Below are positions 11,535-24,430 of a DNA stretch of 64,000 nt, one piece after another; positions within the stretch are counted from its first letter, which is position 1; every line of letters begins with the position of its first letter. The notes below the pieces were generated by a model, which was not told the DNA's origin, searched no databases, and worked only from the letters and a program-made list of their open reading frames with translations. Origin of the DNA: Stromatinia cepivora (lineage: Eukaryota > Ascomycota > Leotiomycetes > Helotiales > Sclerotiniaceae); assembly GCA_014898415.1 (NCBI GenBank), contig RCTD01000001.1, forward strand, positions 3,100,001 through 3,164,000, in the 5' to 3' direction. The translations under genes and the position numbers were made by a program.

Positions 11535-13338
11535 TGTAACACAACGGCCGAATAACTTGAGTATCTCTTAGAATTAAAAGCTACAGATCGAAAGATAGAA
11601 CTACATGATTATATATACACAGGCCGAGAGCTCACTTAGCCTATTCAGGGAATACTACATTCCGATTAGGGCTTGAATTGATCATATTATATATATACAT
11701 AATATTACCCTTTTCTATATAAAAACTTATTCCGAATACTTTAAACGAATAATATAAAAGAATCTGAAAACAATTATAACTACAAATTATTAATTTTATT
11801 CGTCAATTTAATCAAATACATAAATTCAGTAGTATCCGTCACTTCCTTTATTCAATTAGAAAAAGTATATTCATCAATCACATTTTCCAAATGTATTAAA
11901 TTCTTTAATTTCTTTTCTATCCTTTTTTCATTCTATTCTGAATCTATATTATTATCATTCAAAATAACTAATATAAAATAATTAACTAGATCAAATGAAT
12001 TATATATTCCATTATATGGATTTAAATAACAAATACAAATTTAATAATATAAGGACCTATATCTTATATATCTGTTTTCTTTACAAAAGCGAGTTCGCTT
12101 TTGTAAAATGAATTCAGAAACTCTCAATTATCGAAGCCAAAGGGATACTTTTGATAATGGCATTAGGGTGAGATCAGAATCGAATATACCTAGAGTATGA
12201 TTGATATCAGATACATCCATTGAATCGGAATGATTTTAAGAATAAAAACTAAAACCTTGCAATATATAGGGAATGGAACTAATAATTCCACTAAAAATGA
12301 AACCATTGATCGAACAAACAATTAATTGTTGCATAATTTATACGAATTCAGAATAGGAATGGAGTAAACTGAATTGCTGAGCAAGCCGATTGTATAAAGT
12401 TGAATTAAGTCTATTACAGAAGATCGATATTTTATTCGAATCAGGCTAATTTTGATTACAAGCTTTGTATAAGGTTCTTTCGAATTTTGCAATATAAATA
12501 TATAACGAATTAATACCTTACTTCAAAATATAAAAACGATCTTCAGCTTTTTGAACCTTATTAAAGTTATTATAAACTTTAAAGAGTTGATCAAAGATTG
12601 TATTATAATCAAAAAGAATAACCTAATCGATGAATAAAAGTTATAACAATATCATAACTTGAATTTGAAATTCAAGGTTAAAATAAACATAATAAAATTA
12701 AACAATAAAATTGCCGATTATAATACCATCTATTTGAAATTTAGTTTTAATTAAAGAAAACCAGATATCGAACTTTTATATATTTCCACTAAATTTTTCC
12801 GGATCGGGAAGACAAAATTTTGGAATAGGATTTAATCGAGTTAGGAATAAAGAATATAGAAAAGTAATCTTTTTATATTATTATATTATTTCGATTTGTA
12901 ATTCGCCGATTGCAAAGTTGATTGATTCTATTACTGAAAAGTGAAATAAAATCGAAGGGAATATCGTTCAAATATGAATACCTTCAAAAAATTATAAAGA
13001 GTCCTTTCAGAAAGGGTTTTAATAAAGGAAAGATAATTTCACAAATTATATTATAAATATATATATATAAATAGAAGTATAAACATATATCTAGAACTTG
13101 TGGAATATGCGTAAGCTTGAATGTATATATATATTATTCGATTTTTTTTTTCAAGGAGCTTTTAATAATATGATACAACGGCCGAATAACTTGAATATCT
13201 TTTAGAATTAAAAGCTACAGATCGAAAGGTAGAATTATATAACTATATATATATAGGCCAAAAGCTCACTTAGCCTATTCAGGGAATACTGCATTCCGAT
13301 TAGGGCTCGAATCGATCACGTTGTACGTATACGTAACA
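11535..13338 (-). mobile_element. Small non-autonomous LTR retrotransposon, copy A
   Basis: Direct repeats of 170 bp at 11535-11704 and 13169-13338 begin TGTRAC/TATGAT and end CATAATA/CGTAACA; they share CGGCCGAATAACTTGA and TTAGAATTAAAAGCTACAGA. The 5-bp TSD is perfect: ATAAT at 11530-11534 and 13339-13343. Next to the left LTR the minus strand reads GAAAAGGGTAA, a polypurine tract, so the element points leftwards. The internal region of about 1.46 kb has no usable ORF. It matches copy B at 59596 in several places, including CAGATATCGAACTTTT. Too short to encode gag-pol, so mobilisation in trans is inferred. Confidence 0.85.
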
Positions 13339-13348
13339 ATAATCATAA

Positions 13349-13466
13349 TCAAAATCAAAATCAAAATCAAAATCAAAATCAAAATCAAAATCAAAATCAA
13401 AATCAAAATCAAAATCAAAATCAAAATCAAAATCAAAATCAAAATCAAAATCAAAATCAAAATCAA
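13349..13466. repeat. (AAAATC)n hexanucleotide microsatellite
   Basis: About 20 uninterrupted AAAATC units immediately right of element copy A, joined through ATAATCATAATC, which resembles the array on the other side of the element. Confidence 0.95.
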
Positions 13467-14038
13467 TAAACAAATAAATATTTAATAATTGAAATTTTAT
13501 ATAATCCGAATTTTTTTTTTATTAGATAATTCAAATATATAAAAGAAATATAATTTAATTTAAATATATTTAATTTAGTTTATATAATTTATATTAAATC
13601 ATTAAATAAAGATTTAAAATTTAAAACGTTTAATAATAGTAAATCATTATTATTAGATTTTAATATCAAAACTTAAGAAAAAATTATTATTCATAGATAT
13701 TCGAATAAAGAAATCTAAATTAATCGAATATCGGGATTATTCGAAATAAAGAATCTTTATAATACTAATCAAGATAATTAGAATAATAAATCTTTATTCA
13801 AATTAATAAATAAAAATAAAATATTGATATATAAAAGAATTTAAAAGAGATATATAAAAAAGTTATACCTTCAATATTAAAGATTAAAAATCTATATTCA
13901 AATATTATATACAATATCATTATATTATTCAACTTTTAATATTATAATTTAATATTTGCTTATTCCACTATAGTCTCTGAGCCACTACTTCCTAATTATA
14001 AGATTTATCACCTTCAAATACATAACCTCCAATACTAT

Positions 14039-14087
14039 CTATTCCCCGATCCCTGAAAGTGCTCTATAATCATACTATCCCGTGATA
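14039..14087. repeat. LTR 3'-end fragment matching the solo LTR at 22118
   Basis: About 49 bp from CTATTCCCCGATCCCTGAAA to ATCCCGTGATA match the right end of the 22118-22400 LTR with one difference. The sequence to the left is not recognisably related, so this is a truncated or strongly decayed copy. Confidence 0.75.
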
Positions 14088-14284
14088 TATAATTATTTCG
14101 CAAAGAGTTTTATTATTCAGAGTTTTAAGATATTTTAATTTAATATAAAAAAGACGAATAATATTTTATTTTATATTTTAAATTTATTGAATTTTATTAT
14201 AATCTTTTGTTTGATATCGATTAAGATAAAGAGGTTATCAAGTTTCGTTAAAAAGAAATCTATTATTATAAACTCTAATATATT

Positions 14285-16112
14285 ATTTATGATATCTTTT
14301 ATATCTTTTTTTCTTTTTTATTATATTAATCCCTTTAATAAAGAAATTATATAAAACAATTTCTTTTGCTCTATATTAAAGAATATAATATTATTCTTCT
14401 AATAGATTTATAAACTCAATTTCCAATCTTAATATTCATTTTATTTGATTAAATTATTTGTTTTATTTCTTTTAAATAAATTAGAGTTTTTTATAATCTA
14501 ATAAATTTAATAAATATATAAAGAAATGATTGTATTGATATTTATTGTAATTAGTTATTTATAAAAATATATATTTTGGAATAAAAGTTATATATTGATC
14601 GATATAGATAATTTCAAATTCTTATTTAAATTATGAATATTCTTTCGATAAATTTTTATTTAAATAAGAATGTTGTTTACGAAAATGTATAAATATATTA
14701 AATAATTTGAGGCTTTTGAATTTATATTATAAATAAAAATTTGGAAGATAGATATAGAATCGATAAATTTTGTATTATCAATAATAGAAAGTTTGTGTGT
14801 AAATTATTGTTATTAAATAAAGGATTTTTGAATGTAGATTTGGGGTTTATTTGTTGTTTTTTGTATTAAAGAAGTATTGATGTTAAGAGTATTCGATATA
14901 ATGATTAAGTTTTTAAGATATATTTTAAAAATCTAAATATGATTTTATAATTCAATATTTTTTTATTGTAAAATCAATTCAAAACTAGGTATAAGTTTGA
15001 TCTAAATTGTATCGAATTCTAGATCTAAATTGATTTTATAGTATCGAAATATAAGCTTTTAAATTCGATTTATAAATTGTTGATATTTTAATAATCGATA
15101 TATTCTTTAATCGAGGTTTTATTGTTGAATTGATCTTTTCGAATAATTTTTTTTGTAAAGTAAGATTGGATTGTTTTTGTTTTTGAATAATAGAATTTTT
15201 TGAAGAATAAAATATATTATTATAGTGATGATAAGGGCTTTAGATAATATGATAATATTCTATAAAGAAGGAAAGAAGATATTAAAAAGAGCGCCGATTA
15301 TATAGTGAATGAATGTCTGAGGCATCCATGCAGATTAGCTAGGAACGGGTAGTGAACCCGTGACAGTTTTATATAATGTTCTTTATATCTTTTTATTTTT
15401 TTTGTTATATTATTTTTTTAATAAAGAGATTATATAGAATAGTTTTTTTCGTTTTGTATTAAAAAATATAATATTATTTTTCCAATAAATTTATAAATCT
15501 AATTTCCAATCTTGATATTTATTTTATTTTATTAAATTATCTATTTTATCTTCTTTGAACGAATCAAAGTTTTTTGTAGTTTATCGAGGTTGATAGAAAT
15601 ATAAAGGAATAATTATATTAATATTTATTATAATTAATTATTCTTGGTATTATATATTAAATAAATCGATTAATTATAAATTTTCGTTTAAATTGTAAAT
15701 ATCTTTATAGAAAGTCTTTATTTATATAAAAACTTTATTTACAAAGTTGTATAAATATATTATATAATTCGAAACTTCCAGATTCAAATTATTAATAAAC
15801 ATTTAAAAAATAAATATAGGATTTATAAGCTTTGTATTATCGATAGTAGAAAGTTTATATACAAGATATTATTATTAACCGAAAACTTTCCGAATATAAT
15901 TTTTAGTTTTTGATGCTATTTTTTATCTAATAAAAATAATTGATTCTAAAGTATTTAATATAGTAATTGAGTTTTTAAAATATATTTTAAAAATCGAAAT
16001 ATATTTCTTAGATTAATTGTTTTCGTTATTTGATAAATTCTAAATCTGAATATGAATCGAATTTGGATTATGTCAAATTTTGTATTTTGTAAAGTATCTA
16101 ATCTATAATATT
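14285..16112. repeat. Tandem degenerate repeats of about 1.08 kb (A and A')
   Basis: The stretch 14285-15366 is repeated in the same order from 15367 onward: TTTCCAATCTTAATATTCATTTT pairs with TTTCCAATCTTGATATTTATTTT, and the segment ending ATCGATARTAGAAAGTTT recurs. The second copy is cut at 16112 by the gypsy element and resumes at 23444-23724. Both copies end with AACGGGTAGTGAA followed by (C/T)(C/T)(C/T)GTGA(C/T)AG. On minus this reads as an LTR-like start (TGTCACGGGTTCACTACC in the better copy). Probably an old retroelement relic. Confidence 0.65.
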
Positions 16113-18397
16113 TGTGACGCATAAGAGCCGTAGTAGAGCTGAATAAACAGGGTCAATTATGTTCCTTAGAATCTACAATTGAAGAATTATAGCTTGTAAA
16201 GAGCAACTAAATATATATATACAAATATCTATTTATGAGCTGTAGGATTATACATATACATTATTAGAATTATCATTTTATTATATTAAATCGTATAATT
16301 CGTAATGTATATATATGGATAATCAGTTTATAAATTGATATGAAAGATAAAAAGTATCATATAATTAGTCTTCTATAATTCACAATTCATAATACTATCC
16401 CCTCTTTTGGAAAAACTCGTTCTCGAGTGTTTCATTCCTTTATTCCATTACTATTTCATTGGAAATCAGGTTTTGTGAAGGTTTATAAGCTCTAAATCAA
16501 TTAGATTAGTCATTTTGGTTGATTTGATCAATTTATTGGAAATTGATCAAATTAATCAAAATAATTAACCAAATCGATCAAAATGATAAATGAATTGATT
16601 AAATCGATCAAATTGTTTATTAATTGGTTAAATTAATATTGATTTGTATTCTCCTTGATTTAGGGAATTTTCGAAAAGAAAAAGTTTCAATAGAAAAGAG
16701 AAGGAGGTTGAATTATGGTATAGTAATGATAAATGGTTAATATGGTTAATTCCGAAATCAATTAAGTTAATCGATCAAATTGATTAAATCAATCAAATTG
16801 AACAAAATCGATAGAGGTAATATTATATTTCGTTTTTATTATATTCAAGTTTTCCTTTGTATGATTTTTGAAATAATTATAAATATAAGTTTTTTGAAAT
16901 ATATTATCTTTATATTGTTTTGATAGTAATAATTCGTTTGTTGTATAAAGTTCGGATTATATATATATATAATCAAATTCCCTTGAATTTGTATAAGTTT
17001 TTGATCTTTTTACAATTATATATATATATATTATTATAAAATTATAATATCTAATCTGCTGAATTGAAGAACACTTTTCTTTTTTTTGATTTTATAGATG
17101 AATTATTATTTATATAATTATAATTATCCTTTTCGCTTTTATAAAGCTTTATTCAATCAATTAATCGATTGGAAGGATCAGGCAATATTGGATTGGACAA
17201 ATGAAAATCGTATAGAAGATATAGTAATGTTTTAAGATCAGAAGTAGAATATTAAATAAGATCGATATCGTTATTAAACTATGAGATTCTGTATAATAGA
17301 GTTTTTTGTATTTTCTTTATTATTAGAATTTTCTTCATTTTTTATTCCGAATTATTAATTATATTAATAAATGGAGATAATTTAAGTATCTAATTAGGAA
17401 AAGGATTATTATATATTTTATATAATTAATCTAAAAAGAAAATAAAATGAATTTTTATTGTAATCAGGAATTCGAGTTTGAAAAAGTTTCCAGATCAATC
17501 AATGATCTTGAATCTTCCTTGAATTAGAAAATCCAGTTTCTTAAATGATTTCTAAATAAAATAATTCTTTATATTGAGTTATATATAATCTCTAATATCG
17601 AAATCGATTTTATATTAATGAATATTTATGGATTTCGATATCTTGATTTAAATATATAATAGATTTTCTTTTGTTTATATAAAAACTAATCTATTATGTT
17701 CTATATATATACGAATATCATATATATTTATATCGTTTGTTGGTTTATTAGCATCTTCCTTCCATTCCTATATATATTTCGGTGTATACCCATATAGGGT
17801 TTCATAGAATATAAACTCTCTTAAGGAATTGTATAAAAAAGTAAATTATATATAATCTATTATAGATAGAAATTCTGATTAATTATTTTGATAATAACTA
17901 ATAAATAATTTTAATTGCTATTGAAGATATTGATTATAAATCTTAATTTAATTATCGATTTAGGGATAATAAATAATAGATAATTTGAAATCGATTTTTA
18001 GGATTTAACTGAATTCCTTTCAGAATTGTAATATAAATTGAAAACCATAATTCGATATTATAATATCAAAGGGATTATAATATCGATATATATAATAGAA
18101 ATATAATTGTATTTGAATTCAAATATCAATTAATTTATAATAAAGTATGGAGATAATTTACTTTATTAATTGATTAATAATAATTAAAATATTATTATAT
18201 CTGTATTTATCTTTATTAAAACTATAATAATTTATAATGATATATTATTATATTTGATTAGGAATCGGAAGTGGATATAATAAATCAGAGATACAATTGT
18301 ATAGAATGGAATTGTGTTTGTAGATATGACAATTATATATATATCTGGTTATGGTATTATATATTCTAGATCAGTAGTATTGTTGAAATAATAAAAG

Positions 18398-18778
18398 TTA
18401 GGTTTTGTTTGTACCAGGATGAATAATGGAAATGGAATTATAGGTTTCACGAATAAGATAAGTTTGAAAATCATTGATATCGGGTATTATTAGATAATTA
18501 TTATAAAATAAAAGGTTATTTTGGAATGATATATATTTATGATCTTGAATAACTTGTATTCTAAATACTAATAAATTATTTATAATTTTATTTGTTTCGA
18601 TAATATAATTAATTAAATCGAATCGAAGAGTAATTTCATTCAAATCGATATTAATAATCGTTGTTTCGTTTAGATGATATTTTTGTAAAACTTTTTTTAT
18701 GATTTTGATATCAATTTGATTATCTTTAATAAATTGTTGAAATCGATTTTTCTTTTTGGTATAATTCTGGAGATCCAA
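18398..18778 (-). pseudogene. Gypsy pol fragment: RNase H/integrase linker with H2C2 region
   Basis: A surviving open frame of 126 codons in the decayed element. Its end, NNLLFYNNYLIIPDINDFQ through SIIHPGTNKT, matches the spacing of the integrase N-terminal H2C2 domain (LLYYxxRLYVPD ... HxxxxxxHPGxxKT). Extreme Ile/Asn/Tyr content reflects RIP-driven AT enrichment. The frame closes by stop codons on both sides, so it is not a functional protein. Confidence 0.8.
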
Positions 18779-19558
18779 TTCATCGATCTGATAGATTAAA
18801 GCATTAATAAAAGGATTATCTTTTCCAAAACGATATATAATAATAAAGTTATAATCGACTAGAATTTCTGCCTAGCAAATTTATCGAATATTGAGAGTCT
18901 TAATAGTTATAAAATATTTGAAGACCTTATAATCAATATAAACCTTGATTTTATATAATAAACCGATAAATTCCGCTTTCCAATAATTGAGAAATCGAAT
19001 GATTGATAGTATTTCTTTGTTATAAATTTTGTAGTTTAATTTAACAATAATTATGATTTTGAAGAAATAAATTATAGGAAATTAATCTTTATTATACTAT
19101 TATAATAATATATTAATAATTATTTTATTGGATATATTTGTTTCGAGTATATAGGGGAATCGATAATTATAATGTTATAGGAATGGAATAGAGATAAACT
19201 TTTTCTTTAAGATATTGAATATGTTTTAGTATATTTTATCGAATATGAATTTAATATTTACTTTAATAAATTTATTGAAAGGTTTTGTTATTATATTATA
19301 ATCTTTAATAAATTATTAATAAAAATTACAAAAATTGAAGAATAATTAAATCCTTTTTATTATTATTGGAAAAATCTAATTCTCAATTATTTTAATCTTT
19401 TTAAGATCTATTTTTATTTTTTTAATAAAAATAATAAAACCTAAATATTTAATATATATAATATTAAATTTATATTTCTTGAAATCCACTTGTAAACTAA
19501 TAATTTCTAATTGTTTGAAAATTAATTTAATATAAGTTTGATATTCTTCTTTGTTTTC

Positions 19559-19931
19559 GGAATAGATTAAAATATTATCGAAATATATTATATAAAAGAT
19601 ATTTAAGTAATCGAATAAAATATTATTTATATAATATTAATAAATTACAAAATCATTTATTAATCCAAATAATACAATCTTGTATTTATATAATCCATAT
19701 TGGATTCGAAAGATAATATACTCTTCCAAAATAGAATTTATTTTTATATAATGAAAAATTTAATGAATATCGAATTTGATAAAGATCTTAATACTAAAAA
19801 ATCGAAAAAGTATTTCATTGATTAAAAAAAGGGAATACCAATTTTTATATATTAAGGAATTTAATAATCTAAAGTTTATACAAAACCTCAAATTATTATT
19901 AGATTTTTTGACAAATAAGATGAATATAATA
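19559..19931 (-). pseudogene. Gypsy reverse-transcriptase core remnants
   Basis: Read on minus, 19930-19871 gives LFVKKSNNNLRFCINF, equivalent to the family's LFVKKPxGxLRFCVDY. The segment 19585-19559 gives YFDNILIYS, equivalent to the catalytic YxDDILIYS. The second catalytic Asp has become Asn by a TG-to-TA (RIP-type) change. Intervening frames contain stops. Confidence 0.85.
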
Positions 19932-22117
19932 TAAAAGACTTAATTGAATTCAATGAAATCTTTGCTAAGATTATTCATAATATATTCTTTAACAATTTTC
20001 AATTGTTTTAAAGATATCTTATAAAATGGATTGTAATATAAAATTTATTCTCTTTTATCTTTTAATATAATTTTATAATCATAAAATCAATTAAAAAGTA
20101 AAATATTTGATTTATATTTGGAAAAAATTTGATGATATTATTGATATTTAAATGGTATTTTGAATTCTGAATCGATTTCGATCAATACTCGATCGAATTT
20201 CTTTTGAACTTTTGTATTCTTGAATTCGATCAAAACAATCAATACTCTCTCTTCCGTATATCGTTCGTTCTATTGGAAATCTATTACATCATCGAATTCT
20301 TTCAGAATAATAATAAAGAGTTTAATTTGTTCATCTTTTTTGTATTCTAATTGAAACTTATCGGATTTGAATATATATAGATCAAGAACTTTGAGCGATA
20401 TATAAAGAAGATATTCACAAATCTACAATAATGATATAATTAATTGAGAAAAAAATAGATTGAATTTGAAAGGAATCAGGATTTCTTTCTTTTCAACAAA
20501 AATCTGTATTATATTTATATTTGAAGGTTTTTATTATATATCACCAATTACGATTGATTTATTCAATTATGAATCTCTTCGATTTCAATATTCTTCGAAT
20601 TGGTTATTTCATCGATCAGCATTTTGTTGAATTAATCGATCGATTTTTCATTTGCAAAAGGATGATTGGGTAATAAGAAAATTATTCGAATAAGAAATGG
20701 TACAGAATTTCTTTTTAGGTTATTCGAAATATCGATTAAAGTAATTAAGTTTTACTCGAATTTTTGATAACTAAAGTCTACCTAAAATAATATTATAATT
20801 CTCTAATTCAGTAATAAAGAAAGAGACAAAAGATTGTTCACAGCCCTCGACCATTAAATTAAAGAATGTAAAATGGGTAATGGTATGGCCTTGTATACTA
20901 TTATATCCTTTAATTTCAATTAAAGCTTCAAACAGTATAATTCTTGGTTTAAATATAGAAAATAAACAATTAAAGAATGTAATATTAATAAAAACGAATT
21001 CATTTGCTTCAAAATTAATGAATACTTTTGATTGATAAATGTAACTATTTTTTAAAAGGTTATAAAGAAGGATAAATGCTTTTCCTTTTATAAATTTAGT
21101 TAGATCAAGAAATCTTATATTCTATATAACGTTTAGAATGAAGATAGAGTTTAAATATTTGGTTTTAAACGCTTTTTTTCTTTTAAATAGGTATTCTGTA
21201 TAACTTTAGTTGTAGCTTTTAAATTGAAGTTTTCTTTGGTATCCCGATATTCTTCGAATTCTTTTGTTTCTTCTTATATTGTTTCAATTTCATTAAGATT
21301 ATCGATATAAGGTGTTAATATATATATTACTCCAGGAGAAAGAGAGGGTAATGAGTATTTGAAGTTCGAATAATTATTGAATGCAGCGGGGCTAATGTAT
21401 CCGGGAGGGATATTCCAGAGTGGAAATAGTTTCGGGAATATAAAGGTTCTAAGATTGAAATTATTAAAGTTTTAAAAGGATTATAAAGGATTCATAGTAA
21501 CTATTGATTTGCGAGTAATTATAAAGATTTTTCGTTTAATATAATATCGATTTCGTTTTCATAATGAAATTTCATTTTGATTTATTTTAATAAGTATATT
21601 CACGAATTCTTTTGTAATTTTACAATCCTTGATAAATATTGCTATTATTCGTGAAAGAAAATCGGAAATCTTTCATTCGAGATCTCTGAATAGAATCTTA
21701 TCATTGATAATTTCTATTTGGATAATAAATAATCTAAACTTTCTATACTATTCTAAAAAGTTGCTATATCGAATTGTATTAGATATAATCTATATCTTGT
21801 ATTGAAAATAAATATCATCGACTTCGACCAGGTTCCGATAGATCATTACAAACTGTTCGATTAATTCGAATACTATGAATTGGGGTATTTGTATATAAAG
21901 AGTATAATAATGTATTTGTACTTTCGATTTGATTTGATTGATTATATATATACAGTATTATATCTCATTTTTAAATAATGTAGTATACAGCTCGAATCGT
22001 TCTATGACTAATAATTACTACAAACTAGCTTTAAATTCAATATTATTGTTAAATTTAGTAATAAGATTTATAGGTTTTGATATATATATATTTTGTTGCG
22101 AATTGTGATTAATATAA

Positions 22118-22400
22118 TGTCACGGAAAGCCCTCAAAGCGTATGCTTTCCAATCGGAATGAAGGATCTACTAGCCCTTACCAATCTACCAATTGATAAGG
22201 TGATCCTGATATACTAATAAACAAAGATCTAGCCTAATTAAGGTGCATATCGGCTAGATAACCACTCATTTGTTCTATATATACAGTTCTTGATTCATAT
22301 AATCAAGGGCAAATCATTCAATTCTTTTACTCGACCAATCACGTGTACCACCTATTCCCCGATCCCTGAAAGTGCTCTGTAATCATACTATCCCGTGATA
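22118..22400. mobile_element. Solo LTR (283 bp) inserted in the gypsy gag region
   Basis: Starts TGTCACGGAAAGCCC and ends ATCCCGTGATA, giving inverted ends TGTCACGG/CCGTGA(C/T)A. It is clearly less AT-rich than its surroundings. Flanks are TATAA (22113-22117) and TATAG (22401-22405), a 5-bp TSD with one RIP-type change. On minus, the gag-like frame from 22533 continues for more than 30 codons into 22117 and below if the LTR and one TSD copy are left out, which confirms an insertion. Confidence 0.8.
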
Positions 22401-23724
22401 TATAGGAATACAATCTTGACCAGTTAAATCGGTTTCTTGAGTGAGGGGACCCTTGATTATTAAATGAATTATCACTTCCTAAAAGAGAAAAAGAACTATC
22501 GGAGGGCTCTAAATGATCAGATCGTTTAATCAAAGTTTTCTTCCTCTGATTTCGGGATCTTCGAATTTATTTGAATAAAGATTCTTGGGTTTTGATTAAG
22601 GGAATAAAGGGAATCCTAGATATTATTATTGATCTGGATATTTATATAAATATTATTTAGGGTTTAAAAGAAGATTATATTATTATAAAACTTATTGTCA
22701 TTATAATTTTCAATTATCGATTCTTCTCTTTCAAATTCATAATTATTATATAAAGATCTTATAATTGTAATAATGATTCAGAAAAAGTAATTGAATTATT
22801 GGGAGTATCGGCTTTATATATTGGAATCTTCTTTTTATCAGTTTTCTTTCTTTCAATGGTAACATTATCCAATCTTATATTTATATTTTCTTCGAAGGAT
22901 TATTGAAATAATTGAGGAGAAGAAAAAGATTCCTTAGAATATATTTTCGAAGGTTTGGAGTATACAAAAGAAGAAGTTTATTATATTATAAAAATAATAA
23001 TATACTTCTAAAAGGATTTATTTTCATTGATTAAATCAAAATAGATCTTCTTTCTTTAGATATAACATTCATAAAAGTTTACTTAAAAAAGTATTATTAA
23101 AATAAGATATTATTTAAAAAACTACTAAATAACCGAACACTTATAAATAAATTGTAAATAATATAATATATAAAAGTTATAATAAAGTTAAATAAACAGG
23201 ATCAATTATATTCCTTAGAATTTATAATTAAAGAACTATAGTTTATAAAAAGTAATTAAATATATATATACAAATACTCATTTATAGACTACAGAATTAT
23301 GTATATACATTATTAGGGTTACTATTTTATTATATTAAATTGTATAATTCGTAATGTATATACACAGATGATCAGCTTATAAATTGATATAGGAGATAAG
23401 AGATATCATATGGTTAGCCTCCTGTGGTTCACGATTCGTGATAATATTATCAAAATCTAGATCTTGATTTGATTTATAATGAATTTAAATATTATTATTA
23501 GATTTTTGAATCGTTTTTCGAATCGTTTTCTTCTTTCGAAGTAAGATTAAATTGTTTTTTGAATAATAGAATATATTATTATAATATAAAAAGAAATTTT
23601 AAATATATAATGATATTTTATATAAAAGAAAAGAAGATATTAAAAGAAGTATTGATTATATAAGGAATGAATGGTTAAGGTATTTATATAGATTAGCTAA
23701 GAACGGGTAGTGAATTTGTGATAG

Positions 23725-24430
23725 TTATTATTTCTATAAAATTAAAAAATAATTTGAATATAAATTTAAAAAAAGCAAATATAAATAATATTAAATGGAT
23801 TCAAAAAACTATTAGAAAATTATTATATTTAGTTTTAGATATTAAATAGAATATTGTTTTTATAGTATTAAAAAATTATATTAATAAATTAATAAATACA
23901 AAAGAATAATAAAAGATTAAAACATCTCGAACTCGTTTTATTTTATAAATAATTTTTTCAAAGTTTTGATTTTGAAATTTATTATATATAATCTTTATTT
24001 AAAAATAATTAATATTAAAAAAGGTTTTAATTATTGAATTTTTGATTATATCAAAATATTTAAATAAAAACTATATATTTTGATTGTTTTTGATATAGAG
24101 TATCGATTAATATAAATAAAGAAGTATTATATATATATATAAACAAAATAAACAAAATAAACAAATCCTACCCCTTCATTATTATAGTCAGATATATTAT
24201 ATATATCTATTTAGATTCGATTCCTAACGCCGGCTTTCATAATAGAGTAGATTATTATATTCATTGTGTTTTTTATTACTTATTACAAAATCATATTCTC
24301 GAGTATAATAAGATTATGCTACAAATGACAAGAAGTAAGAGTTACTCAAATAAAAATGAATAAAACAATTACACAAAAAATAACAATATATTATACCCCA
24401 AATCCCACCTACTCGAAACAAAATTACGAC
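23725..24430. repeat. AT-rich relic DNA, right end of island
   Basis: No ORF and no identifiable element; short AACAAAATAA repeats near 24148-24168. Presumed old RIP-degraded repeat. Confidence 0.6.

Larger units (their letters stand above)
16113..23443 (-). mobile_element. Full-length, RIP-inactivated Ty3/gypsy LTR retrotransposon
   Basis: LTRs of exactly 282 bp lie at 16113-16394 and 23162-23443. The left begins TGTGACGCATAAG; the right, at the same place, TATAATATATAAA, all differences being RIP-type. A perfect 5-bp TSD ATATT flanks it (16108-16112, 23444-23448). On minus a polypurine tract CCAAAAGAGGGG abuts the left LTR, so it reads leftwards. Reverse-transcriptase relics on minus are LFVKKSNNNLRF at about 19930-19871 and YFDNILIYS at 19585-19559. 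An integrase H2C2-type zinc-binding segment ends the open frame 18778-18398 (HPGTNKT). A gag-like frame starts at 22533. Order gag, RT, integrase is that of Ty3/gypsy. Stops throughout; dead. Confidence 0.92.
10990..24430. repeat. AT-rich, RIP-degraded retroelement island
   Basis: Base composition drops to very high A+T and long open frames vanish on both strands. The island contains recognisable but heavily mutated LTR elements. Where two copies can be compared (for example the gypsy LTRs), nearly all differences are C-to-T or G-to-A. GC content returns to normal near 24.4 kb, about 1 kb from the end of ste12. Confidence 0.9.

Noticed and set aside
11290..11544. Minus-strand frames of Asp/Tyr or Met/Ile repeats
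   Set aside because: They are translations of the 9-bp satellite and have no start context or domain.
13275..13466. Minus-strand Ile/Leu repeat frame
   Set aside because: Translation of the (AAAATC)n microsatellite.
13339..13466. CRISPR-like regular array
   Set aside because: The unit is a 6-bp simple repeat without spacers, in a eukaryotic genome.
15345..15367. tRNA T-arm-like sequence on minus (ACGGG-TTCACTA-CCCGT)
   Set aside because: No acceptor, D or anticodon arm around it, and the same sequence recurs at 23.7 kb as part of a retroelement-like repeat.
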